DNA from: Solirubrobacter pauli
GTDB taxonomy: Bacteria; Actinomycetota; Thermoleophilia; Solirubrobacterales; Solirubrobacteraceae
DNA length: 64,000 nucleotides
Assembly (NCBI RefSeq): GCF_003633755.1
Contig: NZ_RBIL01000001.1
Span: 2,899,426-2,963,425, forward strand
Direction: 5' to 3'
Part shown: piece after piece, positions 16,790 to 25,529 of the stretch
Numbering within the stretch: position 1 is the stretch's first letter
Layout: the number at the start of each line of letters is the position of its first letter
Translations under genes and position numbers: made by a program
The notes under the pieces: model-generated
Databases searched by the model: none
Told to the model about the DNA's origin: nothing
Seen by the model: the letters and a program-made list of their open reading frames with translations, nothing else

Positions 16790-18361
16790 CTAGGTCGACG
16801 GCAGGAAGCAGAGCCCGAACGTGTCCGGGTCCGCGATCAGGTCCGAGGCCTGGGCGGCGATGAACGCTCGCTGCTTGGCCGAGGGTGACGGCGCCACGAG
16901 GTCCTGCTTGGCCGCTCGGGCGGCCTTCGCGCCGCCGGTCAGCCGCAGGATGTCGACGCCGCGGGTGCGGTCGGCGGTGTAGATGTAGCCGTCGCGCAGG
17001 TAGGAGGCCCAGACGATGCCGTCGTCGGGCCGCCAGTACGCGAACTGCCGCGGGTTGGCCGGGTCCGAGATGTCCAGCAGCCGCGTGCCCTCGCCGTACC
17101 AGGCGTAGGTGACCGTGCTGCCGTCCACGTCGAAGTAGTGCGCCGAGCAGAAGTTCGCCAGCGGCGCGTACTGGCCCTCGAGCCGTGAGCCCTCCTGCCC
17201 GTACGGCGACCACGAGCCGACGACCGGCATCCGGAACTTGGTGGTCGGCGTCGACTTCCACGCCTCCCCGTTCAGACTGCCCTTGATCGACGCGATCGTG
17301 AACTTGCCCTGCTTGCTGCACGCCTCGGGCGCCGGGCCGAAGTCCTCCTCGGTCATCAGCAGCAGCTCACCCTTGCGGTAGCGGTCGTCGCCGCGCGGCG
17401 CGTCCTTGCCGATCGGGCGCCACGCGTTGTGCATGAAGCCGCCGTTGGAGTCGTTCGTGTGCTCCGGCCCGATGCCGCCGCCGCCGTACGGCACCGGCTT
17501 GAGCGCGGTCGCGTGGCGGTGGCGCCGCTCGAGCGGGTCGTAGTGGACGCCGTCGGTGTAGTAGCCGCGCGTGCCGCCGTCGCCCGAGACCCAGGCGATG
17601 CCGGCGTCGTCGACCTGGACGTCGTGCGAGTAGGCGGTCACGCCGTCGCGCCGGAACAGGTCCACGGGCTGCATCGGGAACGCCCGCGGACGCCGCGGAT
17701 CGCTCAGGTCGGTGACGATGATCGGGCGGCCGCCGGTCCAGCCCAGCTCGGTCTGCTGACGCGTGGTCGAGGCGGGACCGCCGGTCCACAGCGCCCGGCA
17801 GCCGTTCACGCAGGTCGTCGTGTGGCCGGTCGGCAGCGGCTGGAAGGCGAGCAGGCGCAGCGCCTCCGGGTCCTTCGCGTCGACGATGTAGACGCCGGCG
17901 ATGTTGGTCGCGCCGTTCGGGTCCGGCTCGCCCGGCTCGCGCGTGGTCGAGCCGGCGTAGGCCCGCGGGTCGCGCGACAGCAGGACCAGCTTGCGGTCCT
18001 GGTCGACGTCCATGTCCTCGTTCTGCCAGAACGTCGACCGTGGCGCCGACGTGTCCGGCGGCCCGAAGTCGACGTCCGGGTCGCCCTCGAGCTTGAGCCG
18101 CTCCGCCGACAGCTCGTCGAGCAGCTGCGGCTTGGCCGGGTTGCCGATGTCGTAGGACTTCAGACCGAACCGACCCGTTACGAGCATGACGGTGCGCTTC
18201 CCACGCCAGCCGTCGCGGTACTCGAGGAAGTTGATCGCCGTGGCGTTCTTGGCCTCGGTGATCTGCTTCACCAACTCGACGTTCTTCTGCGCGCCGAACG
18301 CGGGCGCCGCGAACACGAGTGACGCGCCGAGCGCGCCTAGAACCAGCCCTCTACCTCTCAC
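16790..18361 (-). CDS. Secreted LVIVD-repeat, beta-propeller-like protein
   Basis: 523 aa, GTG start at 18361 preceded by GGGAGGG, with a signal peptide (VLGALGASLVFAAPAFGAQ). Repeated units of the type L(K/L)SYDIGNPAKPQLLDEL, GVYIVDAKDPEALRLLAF, IIVTDLSDPRRPRAFPMQ and TRLLDISDPANPRQFAYW recur about every 80-100 residues; these are LVIVD-type blades. Other notable parts are GPEHTNDSNGGFMHN and four or more scattered cysteines. It should fold as an extracellular propeller. Function unknown; no enzymatic motif recognised. Confidence 0.85.
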   Translation of the reverse strand: MRGRGLVLGALGASLVFAAPAFGAQKNVELVKQITEAKNATAINFLEYRDGWRGKRTVMLVTGRFGLKSYDIGNPAKPQLLDELSAERLKLEGDPDVDFGPPDTSAPRSTFWQNEDMDVDQDRKLVLLSRDPRAYAGSTTREPGEPDPNGATNIAGVYIVDAKDPEALRLLAFQPLPTGHTTTCVNGCRALWTGGPASTTRQQTELGWTGGRPIIVTDLSDPRRPRAFPMQPVDLFRRDGVTAYSHDVQVDDAGIAWVSGDGGTRGYYTDGVHYDPLERRHRHATALKPVPYGGGGIGPEHTNDSNGGFMHNAWRPIGKDAPRGDDRYRKGELLLMTEEDFGPAPEACSKQGKFTIASIKGSLNGEAWKSTPTTKFRMPVVGSWSPYGQEGSRLEGQYAPLANFCSAHYFDVDGSTVTYAWYGEGTRLLDISDPANPRQFAYWRPDDGIVWASYLRDGYIYTADRTRGVDILRLTGGAKAARAAKQDLVAPSPSAKQRAFIAAQASDLIADPDTFGLCFLPST

Positions 18362-18530
18362 GGATGCCCTCCCAGGATCCGGGGATATGAACCAGGCGGC
18401 GGAATCTACTTCATGCCGGTCTCATCTCCTCAGGGCTTGACATCCGGCTCATCTTGCGCTCGTCGACGTGGCGGCGCCGAGCGCCGGTCGGTGTGATGCG
18501 GCGGTAACGGCCGCGGTGGAACATCGGCGC

Positions 18531-19901
18531 ATGACGCTCGAGAACCCGGCGGTGCCCTACGGCGACGCCTTCCTGCGCGCAAGTGCGCCCGACGGCCGGC
18601 TGCCCGACGCCGGCATGCCCGCGTCCGAGGCGCTGCGGCTGATCGAGTCCGAGATGGTGCTGGACGGCATCCCGGAGCGGAACCTCGCGACGTTCGTGAC
18701 CACGTGGATGGAGCCGGAGGCGGTCCAGGTGGTGACGGACAACCTGGCCCGCAACTACATCGACCACGCCGAGTATCCGCAGACGGCGGAGATCGAGCAG
18801 CGCTGCGTGCGGATGCTGGGCGACCTGTTCCACGCGCCGGGCCCGACGACGGGCACGCGCACGCAGGGCTCGTCGGAGGCGATCATGCTCGGCGCGCTCT
18901 CGCTGAAGTGGCAGTGGCGCCGCCGCCGCGAGGCCGCCGGGCAGGCCGCCGACCGCCCGAACCTCGTCTTCGGCGCCGACGTGCACGTCGTCTGGGAGAA
19001 GTTCTGCCGCTACTTCGACGTCGAGCCGCGGATCATCCCCCTGCGACCCGACAAGCTCACGATCGGGCCCGAGGACGTCGAGCCACACGTCGACGAGCAC
19101 ACGATCGGCGTCGCCGCCGTGCTCGGGACGACGTTCACCGGCCACGCCGACGACATCGCCGGTATCGACGCGCTGCTCGGCCGGCTCCGCGCCGAGCGCG
19201 GCCTCGAGGTCCCGATGCACGTCGACGCCGCGAGCGGCGGCTTCGTCTGGCCGTTCCTGCACCCGGACACCCCGTGGGACTTCCGGCTCGCCAGCGTGCG
19301 CTCGATCAACGTCTCAGGCCACAAGTACGGGCTCGTCTACCCGGGCCTGGGCTGGCTCGTGTTCCGCACGCCCGAGGACCTGCCGGACGACCTCGTGTTC
19401 TACGAGAACTACCTCGGCAAGCGCGACGCCACCTTCACGCTGAACTTCTCCACGGGCGCGAGCATGGTGCTCGCCCAGTACTACACGTTCGTCCGCTACG
19501 GCCATGAGGGCTACCGGGGCGTCATGGAGGTGCTGCAGGCCAACGCGCGCCGGCTGGCGGAGCGCATCGTCGCGACCGGCCACTTCGAGCTCGTCGGCGA
19601 CCCGGGCGCCGAGCAGCTCCCACTCGTCGCCTTCAGGCTGAAGGAGGCCGATCGCGCGTACGACGAGTTCGACGTCGCTTCCCAGCTGGCCGCCGAGCGC
19701 GGCTGGATGGTGCCGGCGTACACGCTCCCGCCGAACGCCGACCACACGACGATCATGCGCGTCCTCGTCAAGCGCTCGCTCGGCCATTCGCTCGCCGAGA
19801 CCCTGGCCGCCGACATCGCCCAGGCCTGCGCGACGCTCGACGTCAAGGGTGGCCTGCACGAGCTGGACCGCCGGCGGGTGAAGACGGGTACCGGCTACTG
19901 A
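18531..19901 (+). CDS. gadB: Glutamate decarboxylase (PLP-dependent)
   Basis: 456 aa from ATG 18531 (MTLENPAVPYGDAFL); an upstream in-frame ATG adds an unlikely 21 residues. Seen: ERNLATFVTTWMEPEA, GTRTQGSSEAIMLGALSLKWQW, HVDAASGGFVWPF, and the PLP-lysine motif SINVSGHKYGLVYPG (Lys near 265). The length and N-terminal FLR region fit bacterial GadA/GadB/plant-type GAD. Reaction: L-glutamate to 4-aminobutyrate plus CO2, consuming a cytoplasmic proton. No antiporter gene is adjacent. A strong hairpin 110 bp downstream probably ends the transcript. Confidence 0.95.
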   Translation: MTLENPAVPYGDAFLRASAPDGRLPDAGMPASEALRLIESEMVLDGIPERNLATFVTTWMEPEAVQVVTDNLARNYIDHAEYPQTAEIEQRCVRMLGDLFHAPGPTTGTRTQGSSEAIMLGALSLKWQWRRRREAAGQAADRPNLVFGADVHVVWEKFCRYFDVEPRIIPLRPDKLTIGPEDVEPHVDEHTIGVAAVLGTTFTGHADDIAGIDALLGRLRAERGLEVPMHVDAASGGFVWPFLHPDTPWDFRLASVRSINVSGHKYGLVYPGLGWLVFRTPEDLPDDLVFYENYLGKRDATFTLNFSTGASMVLAQYYTFVRYGHEGYRGVMEVLQANARRLAERIVATGHFELVGDPGAEQLPLVAFRLKEADRAYDEFDVASQLAAERGWMVPAYTLPPNADHTTIMRVLVKRSLGHSLAETLAADIAQACATLDVKGGLHELDRRRVKTGTGY

Positions 19902-20010
19902 TCGCCCTGGCGACGGTCGTGCAGGCCGAGCGCCGCGGGCACGTCGACGTCGAGCTCGCGAGCTTCGACGAGCGCCTCGTCAAGGCCCGCGGGAACCTGG
20001 CCTAGAACGA

Positions 20011-20037
20011 CGACGGGCCGCGCAAGGCGGCCCGTCG
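20011..20037. terminator. Bidirectional intrinsic terminator between gadB and nrdJ
   Basis: An 11-bp perfect stem (CGACGGGCCGC pairing with GCGGCCCGTCG) around a 5-nt GCAAG loop, in the gap between the convergent gadB and nrdJ genes. There is no strong U-tract, as is common in high-GC actinobacteria. Confidence 0.7.
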
Positions 20038-20061
20038 AGTGAAGCTATTCAGCCGCGGGGA

Positions 20062-22959
20062 TCAGCCGCAGCCGGTGTTGTTGCCGCAGGACGAGCACGT
20101 GTAGCACGAGCCCGTGCGCTGCATCATGCCGCCGCAGTTGTTGCAGGCCGGGCCCAGGTCCAGGCCGACCATCTTCACCGGGACGACCGGCGGGGTCTCG
20201 GTCAGCGCCGCGGTGGCCGGGACGGCCGTGACCGGGGCCGCCGGGGCCGGGGCGAGCGCCTTGGGGGCGCCGTTGCCGTTCGCCGGGCCGGCCGTGTCGG
20301 ACGAGGGCGCGGTGTTCTGCGCGATCGCCTTGGCACGGACCTCCTGCGTGAGGATGCCGAGCTCCTCCTGGGTGTCGGCGTCCAGGAAGCGCGAGGCGAG
20401 CCAGCGCATGATGTAGTCCGGCATCGACTTGGCGAACGGGATCTCCGGGTTGGTGGTGATCCCTTCCGGCTCGAAGCGCATGTAGGCGAACTTGCGGACC
20501 AGCGTCTCCAGCGGCACGCCGTACTGCAGCGAGATCGAGATCGCCGTCGCGAACGAGTTCATCATGCCGCGGAGGGTCGAGCCCTCCTTGCCGATGTCCG
20601 TCAGGAAGATCTCGCCGACCGAGCCGTCCTCGTACATGCCGGCCGTGATGTAGCCCTCGTGGCCGCCGAGCGAGAACTTGTGGGTGAGCGACTTGCGCTC
20701 GCGCGGCATGCGCTTGCGCAGCGGCTCGTCCTCGCGGGCGAGCGCCTTGTCGACGGCCTTCTTGACCGCGACCGCCACCAGCTCGTCGACCTCGGTCTGC
20801 GTGAAGATCTCCTCGCCGGCCTCCAGAGCGGCCTCGGCCTTGGCCGGGAGCTCCTTGGAGTCCTGCGCGTCGGTGCGCAGCGCCTGGGCGGTCTTCGAGC
20901 CGTCGCGGTAGATGGCCAGCGCCTTGACGCCGAGCTTCCACGCGTTGATGTAGGCCTCGGCGATGTCCTCCACCGTCGAGTCCTGCGGCATGTTGACCGT
21001 CTTGGAGATCGCGCCCGACAGGAACGGCTGGACCGCGCCCATCATCTTCACGTGGCCGGCGGCGGAGATCGCGCGCTGGCCGACCGCCACGTCGAACACC
21101 TCGAGGTGCTCGCCCGCGAGGCCCGGGGCGCCGACGATCGTGCCGTGCTCGGCGACGTAGGCCTCGATCTGCTCGATCGCCGCCTCGCCGTAGCCCAGCG
21201 TGCGCAGCGCCATCGGCACCGTGCGGTTGGCGATGATCATCGTCCCGCCGCCGACGAGCTCCTTGTACTTGACGAGCGAGAAGTCCGGCTCGATGCCCGT
21301 CGTGTCGCAGTCCATCAGGAACGAGATCGTGCCCGTGGGCGCGAGCACCGTCGCCTGCGCGTTGCGGTAGCCGTAGAGCTCGCCCAGCGCGACCGCGTCG
21401 TTCCACGTCTCGCGCGCGGCGGCCAGCAGCTGCGTGTCGCCGACCGCGGCGTCCGGCACGGCGTACGACGCGTCACGGTGCATGCGCATGACGGCGTTGT
21501 GCGCCTCGCGGTTCTCCGCGTAGCGGTCGTACGGGCCCATGGCGCCGGCGATCTTGGCCGACTGCGCGTAGGCGCGGCCGGTCATCAGCGCCGTGATGGC
21601 GGCGGCGGCGCCGCGACCCTCGTCGGAGTCGTAGGCGAAGCCGTTGGCCATCAGGAAGGCGCCGAGGTTGGCGTACCCCAGGCCGAGCTGGCGGAACGCG
21701 CGGGCGTTCTTGCCGATCTCCTCGGTCGGGTAGCTCGACGGCGAGACGACGATCTCCTGCGCCAGGAACACGATGTCCACGGCGTGCTCGAACGCCTGCG
21801 TGTCGAACGTGCCGTCCGGGCGGCGGAACTTCATCAGGTTCAGCGACGCCAGGTTGCACGCGGAGTCGTCCACGTGCATGTACTCCGAGCACGGGTTGGA
21901 CGCGTTGATGCGGCCCGAGTTCGGGGACGTGTGCCACTGGTTGATCGTCGTGTCGTACTGGACGCCCGGGTCGGCGCAGCGCCACGCGGCCTCGGCGATC
22001 TCGCGCATCAGCTCGCGCGCCTTGACCGGCTCGCCGACGGGCTCGCCCGTGGTGCGCGCGATCAGGTGCCAATCAGCGTCGTCCTCGACCGCCTGCATGA
22101 ACTCGTCCGTGACGCGGACCGAGTTGTTGGCGTTCTGGTACTGGATCGAGTGGAAGCCGTCGCCGTCGATCGACATGTCGAACCCGGCGTCACGCAGCGC
22201 GGCGGCCTTGTCCTCTTCCTTGGCCTTGCACCAGATGAACTCGCGGATGTCCGGGTGGTCGACGTCCAGCACGACCATCTTGGCCGCGCGGCGCGTCTTG
22301 CCGCCGGACTTGATCGTGCCGGCCCAGGAGTCGGCGCCGCGCATGAAGGACACCGGGCCGGAGGCGGTGCCGCCCTTGGCCAGCGGCTCCATCGAGCCAC
22401 GGATGTTCGAGAGGTTGATGCCCGACCCGGAACCACCGCGGAAGATGCGACCCTCGCGCGTGTTCCAGTCGAGGATCGAGTCCATCGTGTCGTCGACGCT
22501 CAGGATGAAGCAGGCCGAGCACTGCGGGGACTCCTCGAAGCCCACGTTGAACCAGACCGGCGAGTTGAAGGCCGCGATCTGGTGCAGGAGGATGTGCGTC
22601 AGCTCGGCCTCGAACGTGTCCCCGTCCTCCTCGGAGGCGAAGTAGCCGCGCTCGCGACCCCAGTCGGCGATCGTGCCCGACACGCGGTTGATCATCTGCT
22701 TGACCGAGCGCTCACGCGTCGGCGAGTTCAGCTGACCGCGGAAGTACTTCTGGGCGACGATGTTCGTGGAGTTCTGCGACCACGACTTGGGGAACTCGAC
22801 GTCGTCCTGGCGGAAAGAGCCGACGGCGGCGGTGCGGGACTCCCACTCCACAGCCTCGTAAGGGTGCACGCCAGGCCGCGTGAACAGCCGACGCACGCTC
22901 AGCGCTTCAGGGGCGCGAGTCGGTTGCGTGAGCGTGGTTTGCGGCGACGTCTTTTCCAT
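20062..22959 (-). CDS. nrdJ: Class II (adenosylcobalamin-dependent) ribonucleotide reductase
   Basis: 965 aa from ATG 22959 (MEKTSPQTTLTQ), chosen because GGGAG and GGAAG lie upstream; an ATG at 22992 would add 11 residues. The catalytic barrel shows SACFILSVDD (first redox Cys), NPCSEYMHVDDSACNLASLNL with the NxCxE radical motif near residue 353, and LAPTGTISFLMDCDTTGIEPDFSLVKYK. A Pro/Ala-rich linker leads to a C-terminal cysteine cluster (CNNCGGMMQRTGSCYTCSSC then CG-NNTGCG) like the NrdJ zinc/thiol tail. It reduces ribonucleotides to deoxyribonucleotides with or without oxygen. No cobalamin riboswitch could be confirmed in the 190-bp upstream gap. Confidence 0.96.
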   Translation of the reverse strand: MEKTSPQTTLTQPTRAPEALSVRRLFTRPGVHPYEAVEWESRTAAVGSFRQDDVEFPKSWSQNSTNIVAQKYFRGQLNSPTRERSVKQMINRVSGTIADWGRERGYFASEEDGDTFEAELTHILLHQIAAFNSPVWFNVGFEESPQCSACFILSVDDTMDSILDWNTREGRIFRGGSGSGINLSNIRGSMEPLAKGGTASGPVSFMRGADSWAGTIKSGGKTRRAAKMVVLDVDHPDIREFIWCKAKEEDKAAALRDAGFDMSIDGDGFHSIQYQNANNSVRVTDEFMQAVEDDADWHLIARTTGEPVGEPVKARELMREIAEAAWRCADPGVQYDTTINQWHTSPNSGRINASNPCSEYMHVDDSACNLASLNLMKFRRPDGTFDTQAFEHAVDIVFLAQEIVVSPSSYPTEEIGKNARAFRQLGLGYANLGAFLMANGFAYDSDEGRGAAAAITALMTGRAYAQSAKIAGAMGPYDRYAENREAHNAVMRMHRDASYAVPDAAVGDTQLLAAARETWNDAVALGELYGYRNAQATVLAPTGTISFLMDCDTTGIEPDFSLVKYKELVGGGTMIIANRTVPMALRTLGYGEAAIEQIEAYVAEHGTIVGAPGLAGEHLEVFDVAVGQRAISAAGHVKMMGAVQPFLSGAISKTVNMPQDSTVEDIAEAYINAWKLGVKALAIYRDGSKTAQALRTDAQDSKELPAKAEAALEAGEEIFTQTEVDELVAVAVKKAVDKALAREDEPLRKRMPRERKSLTHKFSLGGHEGYITAGMYEDGSVGEIFLTDIGKEGSTLRGMMNSFATAISISLQYGVPLETLVRKFAYMRFEPEGITTNPEIPFAKSMPDYIMRWLASRFLDADTQEELGILTQEVRAKAIAQNTAPSSDTAGPANGNGAPKALAPAPAAPVTAVPATAALTETPPVVPVKMVGLDLGPACNNCGGMMQRTGSCYTCSSCGNNTGCG

Positions 22960-23152
22960 GGTGCTTCCATCTCCCTCGGCAGGGACTTCCAAAAAGTGCG
23001 GGCGGTGGATATTGCACCCGGTGCCGGACGGAATCTAGACGGCGCCGCCGTTTCGAGGCAGAGAGCGAAAATCCTGCTTTTGCAGAGCAAATTCTACCGA
23101 ACGGACGGGTGCGGGCAGCCCCCGAAAGCCCCGCTCTGTCCGCTTTAAACCG

Positions 23153-23905
23153 TTATCGGCCGAGCTTCAGCCAGTCGGTGAAATCCGCCCACGTCGTCCG
23201 CGTGCGGAACGCGGCTTCGCGCCAGGCGGGCGTGTTCCGTCCGAACAGCGCGAGCGCGAGCGCGCCGACCACCGCGAGCAGCACGAGGACCCCCGGGATC
23301 ACGAGCTTGCTGCGGTCGGCCTTCGTCGACACGAGGCCCGGCGTGGCGCTCGGAGCCGGGGTCGCGGCCGGCGCCACGGTCGGTACCGGGGTGGCCGTCG
23401 TCGGCGGGACGGTCGGGTTCGGGTCCACGGTGGTCTCGGGCGGCAGCGTGCCGTCCTCGGGCGTGGCCGTGCCGTCGTCGGGCGGCGGGATCGCGCCGTC
23501 GTCGGTCCCACCGTCGTCAGGCGGTGGGAGCGTGCCGTCGTCCGGGGTCGCCGTCGCCGTCGCGGTCGGCGTGGCCGTCGCCGTCGCGGTGGCGGTCGGC
23601 GTCTTCTCGGCGTCGTCGCAGCGGCCGTTGTCGTGGCGCTGGATGCCGGCTTCGACCGCCTCCCGGAAGTCCGGGTAGTCCGTGTCGAAGTCGGGCTCGA
23701 TCGTGTCGAGCGCGTCCTCGAGGTCGGCGCGGTCGTGGTCGCAGACGTCGATCTTGCCGTCGCGCCGGTAGTCCTCGTAGATGAGCTTGACGGCGTCCGA
23801 CGCGCTGTCGGGCGGGCCGGGCGTCGCGGTCGCCTCCTGGGCCAGGGCGCTGGCCGGCCAGAGCGCCAGCGCGGCCACCAGGACCGTGATCAGGCGCAGT
23901 GGCAT
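23153..23905 (-). CDS. Exported low-complexity protein with C-terminal membrane anchor
   Basis: 250 aa from ATG 23905: signal peptide (MPLRLITVLVAALALWPASALAQ), an acidic domain of about 85 residues (VKLIYEDYRRDGKIDVCDHDRADLEDAL...) with two Cys, then a long Thr/Pro/Asp-rich linker with TATATATPTATA and PPPDDGG-type repeats, and a transmembrane helix (VIPGVLVLLAVVGALALALFG) with a basic cytoplasmic tail ending KLGR. The layout is of a cell-surface stalk protein. The acidic domain is not recognised. Divergent from the YdeI-like gene. Confidence 0.78.
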   Translation of the reverse strand: MPLRLITVLVAALALWPASALAQEATATPGPPDSASDAVKLIYEDYRRDGKIDVCDHDRADLEDALDTIEPDFDTDYPDFREAVEAGIQRHDNGRCDDAEKTPTATATATATPTATATATPDDGTLPPPDDGGTDDGAIPPPDDGTATPEDGTLPPETTVDPNPTVPPTTATPVPTVAPAATPAPSATPGLVSTKADRSKLVIPGVLVLLAVVGALALALFGRNTPAWREAAFRTRTTWADFTDWLKLGR

Positions 23906-23933
23906 ACCCGTCCGAGTGTACGATCCGGCGCGC

Positions 23934-24473
23934 ATGGACGACCGCGCATTCGCCTCCCGCGAGGAGTGGGAGTCCTGGCTGGAGGTCAACCACGCGAGTG
24001 CGGACGGCGTCTGGCTGGTGTTCCCGAAGAAGGGCACAGGGCTACCAACGGTCGACTTCGTCGAAGCGATCGAAGTTGCTCTGTGCTTCGGCTGGATCGA
24101 CGGGCAGCGCAAGGGCCTGGACGAGACGCACTACCGGCAGAAGTTCACGCCGCGGCGGGCGCGCTCGAAGTGGTCGCAGATCAACGTCGGGCGCTGCGAG
24201 CAGCTGATCGCGGACGGGCGGATGCGGCCGGCCGGCCACGCCGAGGTCGAGGCCGCGAAGGCGGACGGGCGCTGGGATTCGGCCTACGCGCCGGCGTCGA
24301 GGATCGAGGTGCCGGAGGATCTGCGCGAGGCGCTCGAGGCGGCTGGCTGCGCCGAGGCCTTCGCGGCGCTCAAGAGCCAGGACCGCTACTCGATCCTGTT
24401 CGGCCTGCACGACGCCAAGCGGCCGGAGACCCGCGCGCGACGGATCGCCAAGGCCGTGGACCAGCTTCGCTGA
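23934..24473 (+). CDS. YdeI/OmpD-associated family protein
   Basis: 179 aa from ATG 23934. Features of the family: EWESWLEVNHASADGVWLVFPKKGTG, VALCFGWIDGQRKGLDE, YRQKFTPRRARSKWSQIN and the C-terminal helical R-x-R-RIAKAVDQL end. Homologues have been linked to envelope stress or peptide tolerance in some bacteria, but the biochemical function is not established. Stand-alone gene between two unrelated units. Confidence 0.87.
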   Translation: MDDRAFASREEWESWLEVNHASADGVWLVFPKKGTGLPTVDFVEAIEVALCFGWIDGQRKGLDETHYRQKFTPRRARSKWSQINVGRCEQLIADGRMRPAGHAEVEAAKADGRWDSAYAPASRIEVPEDLREALEAAGCAEAFAALKSQDRYSILFGLHDAKRPETRARRIAKAVDQLR

Positions 24474-24560
24474 CGACCTCGAAGTCGCCGCCCTCGAGGG
24501 CCTTGTCGGCGACGGGAAGCGATCCAGGTCGCCACGGCCGCCTGAGTACCCTCGCCTGCA

Positions 24561-25529
24561 ATGCGACTTCTCGTCACCGGCGGCGCCGGCTACATCGGTT
24601 CGATCGTCGCGCAGTACCTCGTCGCGCGCGGCGACGAGGTCACCGTGCTCGACTCGCTCTATAAAGGGCATCGCGCGGCGGTTCCCGACGGCGCGGACTT
24701 CGTCGAGGTCGACCTGCTCGACGCGGACGCCGTCGACGCGGTGCTCGCCCGCGGGTTCGACGCGGTGCTGCACTTCGCCGCCATGTCGCTGGTCGGCGAG
24801 TCCCAGCAGGTGCCCGAGAAGTACTGGCGCGGCAACGTGGTCGGCGCGCTCAACCTGCTCGACGCGATGCGCGCGCACGGCTGTGGGCGGATCGTGTTCT
24901 CCTCCACCGCCGCCACCTACGGCGAGCCCGACGTGGAGCTGATCACCGAGGAGACGCCGAACGTCCCGGTCAACACGTACGGGAACTCGAAGCTCGCGGT
25001 CGACCGGATGCTCGCCGACGAGGCCCGCGCGCACGGGCTCGCCGCGGTGTCCCTGCGCTACTTCAACGTCGCGGGGGCGAGCGGTGCGCTGGGCGAGGAC
25101 CACGAGCCCGAGACGCACCTGATCCCGCTGGTGCTGCAGGCGGCGGCCGGCAAGCGGGAGAGCGTCGCGCTGTTCGGCACGGACTACCCGACGCGCGACG
25201 GCACCGCCGTGCGCGACTACATCCATGTCGACGACCTGGCGGTCGCCCATGCGCTCGCGGTCGACAAGGCCGTGCCCGGCGAGCACGCGATCTACAACCT
25301 CGGCTCCGAGCGCGGCTACTCCGTGCGCGAGGTGATCGAGACGGCGCGCGCGGTCACCGGGCGTGACATCACGGTCGTCGAGCAGGACCGCCGCGCCGGC
25401 GACCCGCCGCAGCTGGTCGCGTCGAACGCGCGCGCCCGGGAAGGCCTCGGCTGGACGCCCGAGAAGACGCTCGAGGACATGATCCGGGACGCGTGGACGT
25501 GGCACTCCGCCCACCCGGACGGCTACTGA
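24561..25529 (+). CDS. galE: UDP-glucose 4-epimerase
   Basis: 322 aa extended SDR. N-terminal NAD motif VTGGAGYIGSIVAQYL, HFAAMSLVGESQ, the catalytic S-S-T-AATYGEP and YGNSK (T-Y-G-N-S-K) and the NVAGA...GEDHEPETHLIPL block that binds the sugar nucleotide in GalE. Interconverts UDP-glucose and UDP-galactose, or the GlcNAc forms, for surface polysaccharide or galactose use. Monocistronic; its last 7 bp overlap recQ tail-to-tail. Confidence 0.94.
   Translation: MRLLVTGGAGYIGSIVAQYLVARGDEVTVLDSLYKGHRAAVPDGADFVEVDLLDADAVDAVLARGFDAVLHFAAMSLVGESQQVPEKYWRGNVVGALNLLDAMRAHGCGRIVFSSTAATYGEPDVELITEETPNVPVNTYGNSKLAVDRMLADEARAHGLAAVSLRYFNVAGASGALGEDHEPETHLIPLVLQAAAGKRESVALFGTDYPTRDGTAVRDYIHVDDLAVAHALAVDKAVPGEHAIYNLGSERGYSVREVIETARAVTGRDITVVEQDRRAGDPPQLVASNARAREGLGWTPEKTLEDMIRDAWTWHSAHPDGY

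Noticed and set aside
18437-18465. TTGACA box upstream of gadB as a promoter
   Set aside because: The -35 is perfect but no -10 hexamer appears at 16-18 bp spacing.
19902-20005. Short open stretch after gadB ending RLVKARGNLA
   Set aside because: No ribosome site or start of its own and it is in another frame; it could be a remnant, but nothing identifies it.
22960-23152. Cobalamin riboswitch upstream of nrdJ
   Set aside because: I looked for the B12-box-like pieces in the 190-bp gap and did not find a convincing one; covariance search would be needed.
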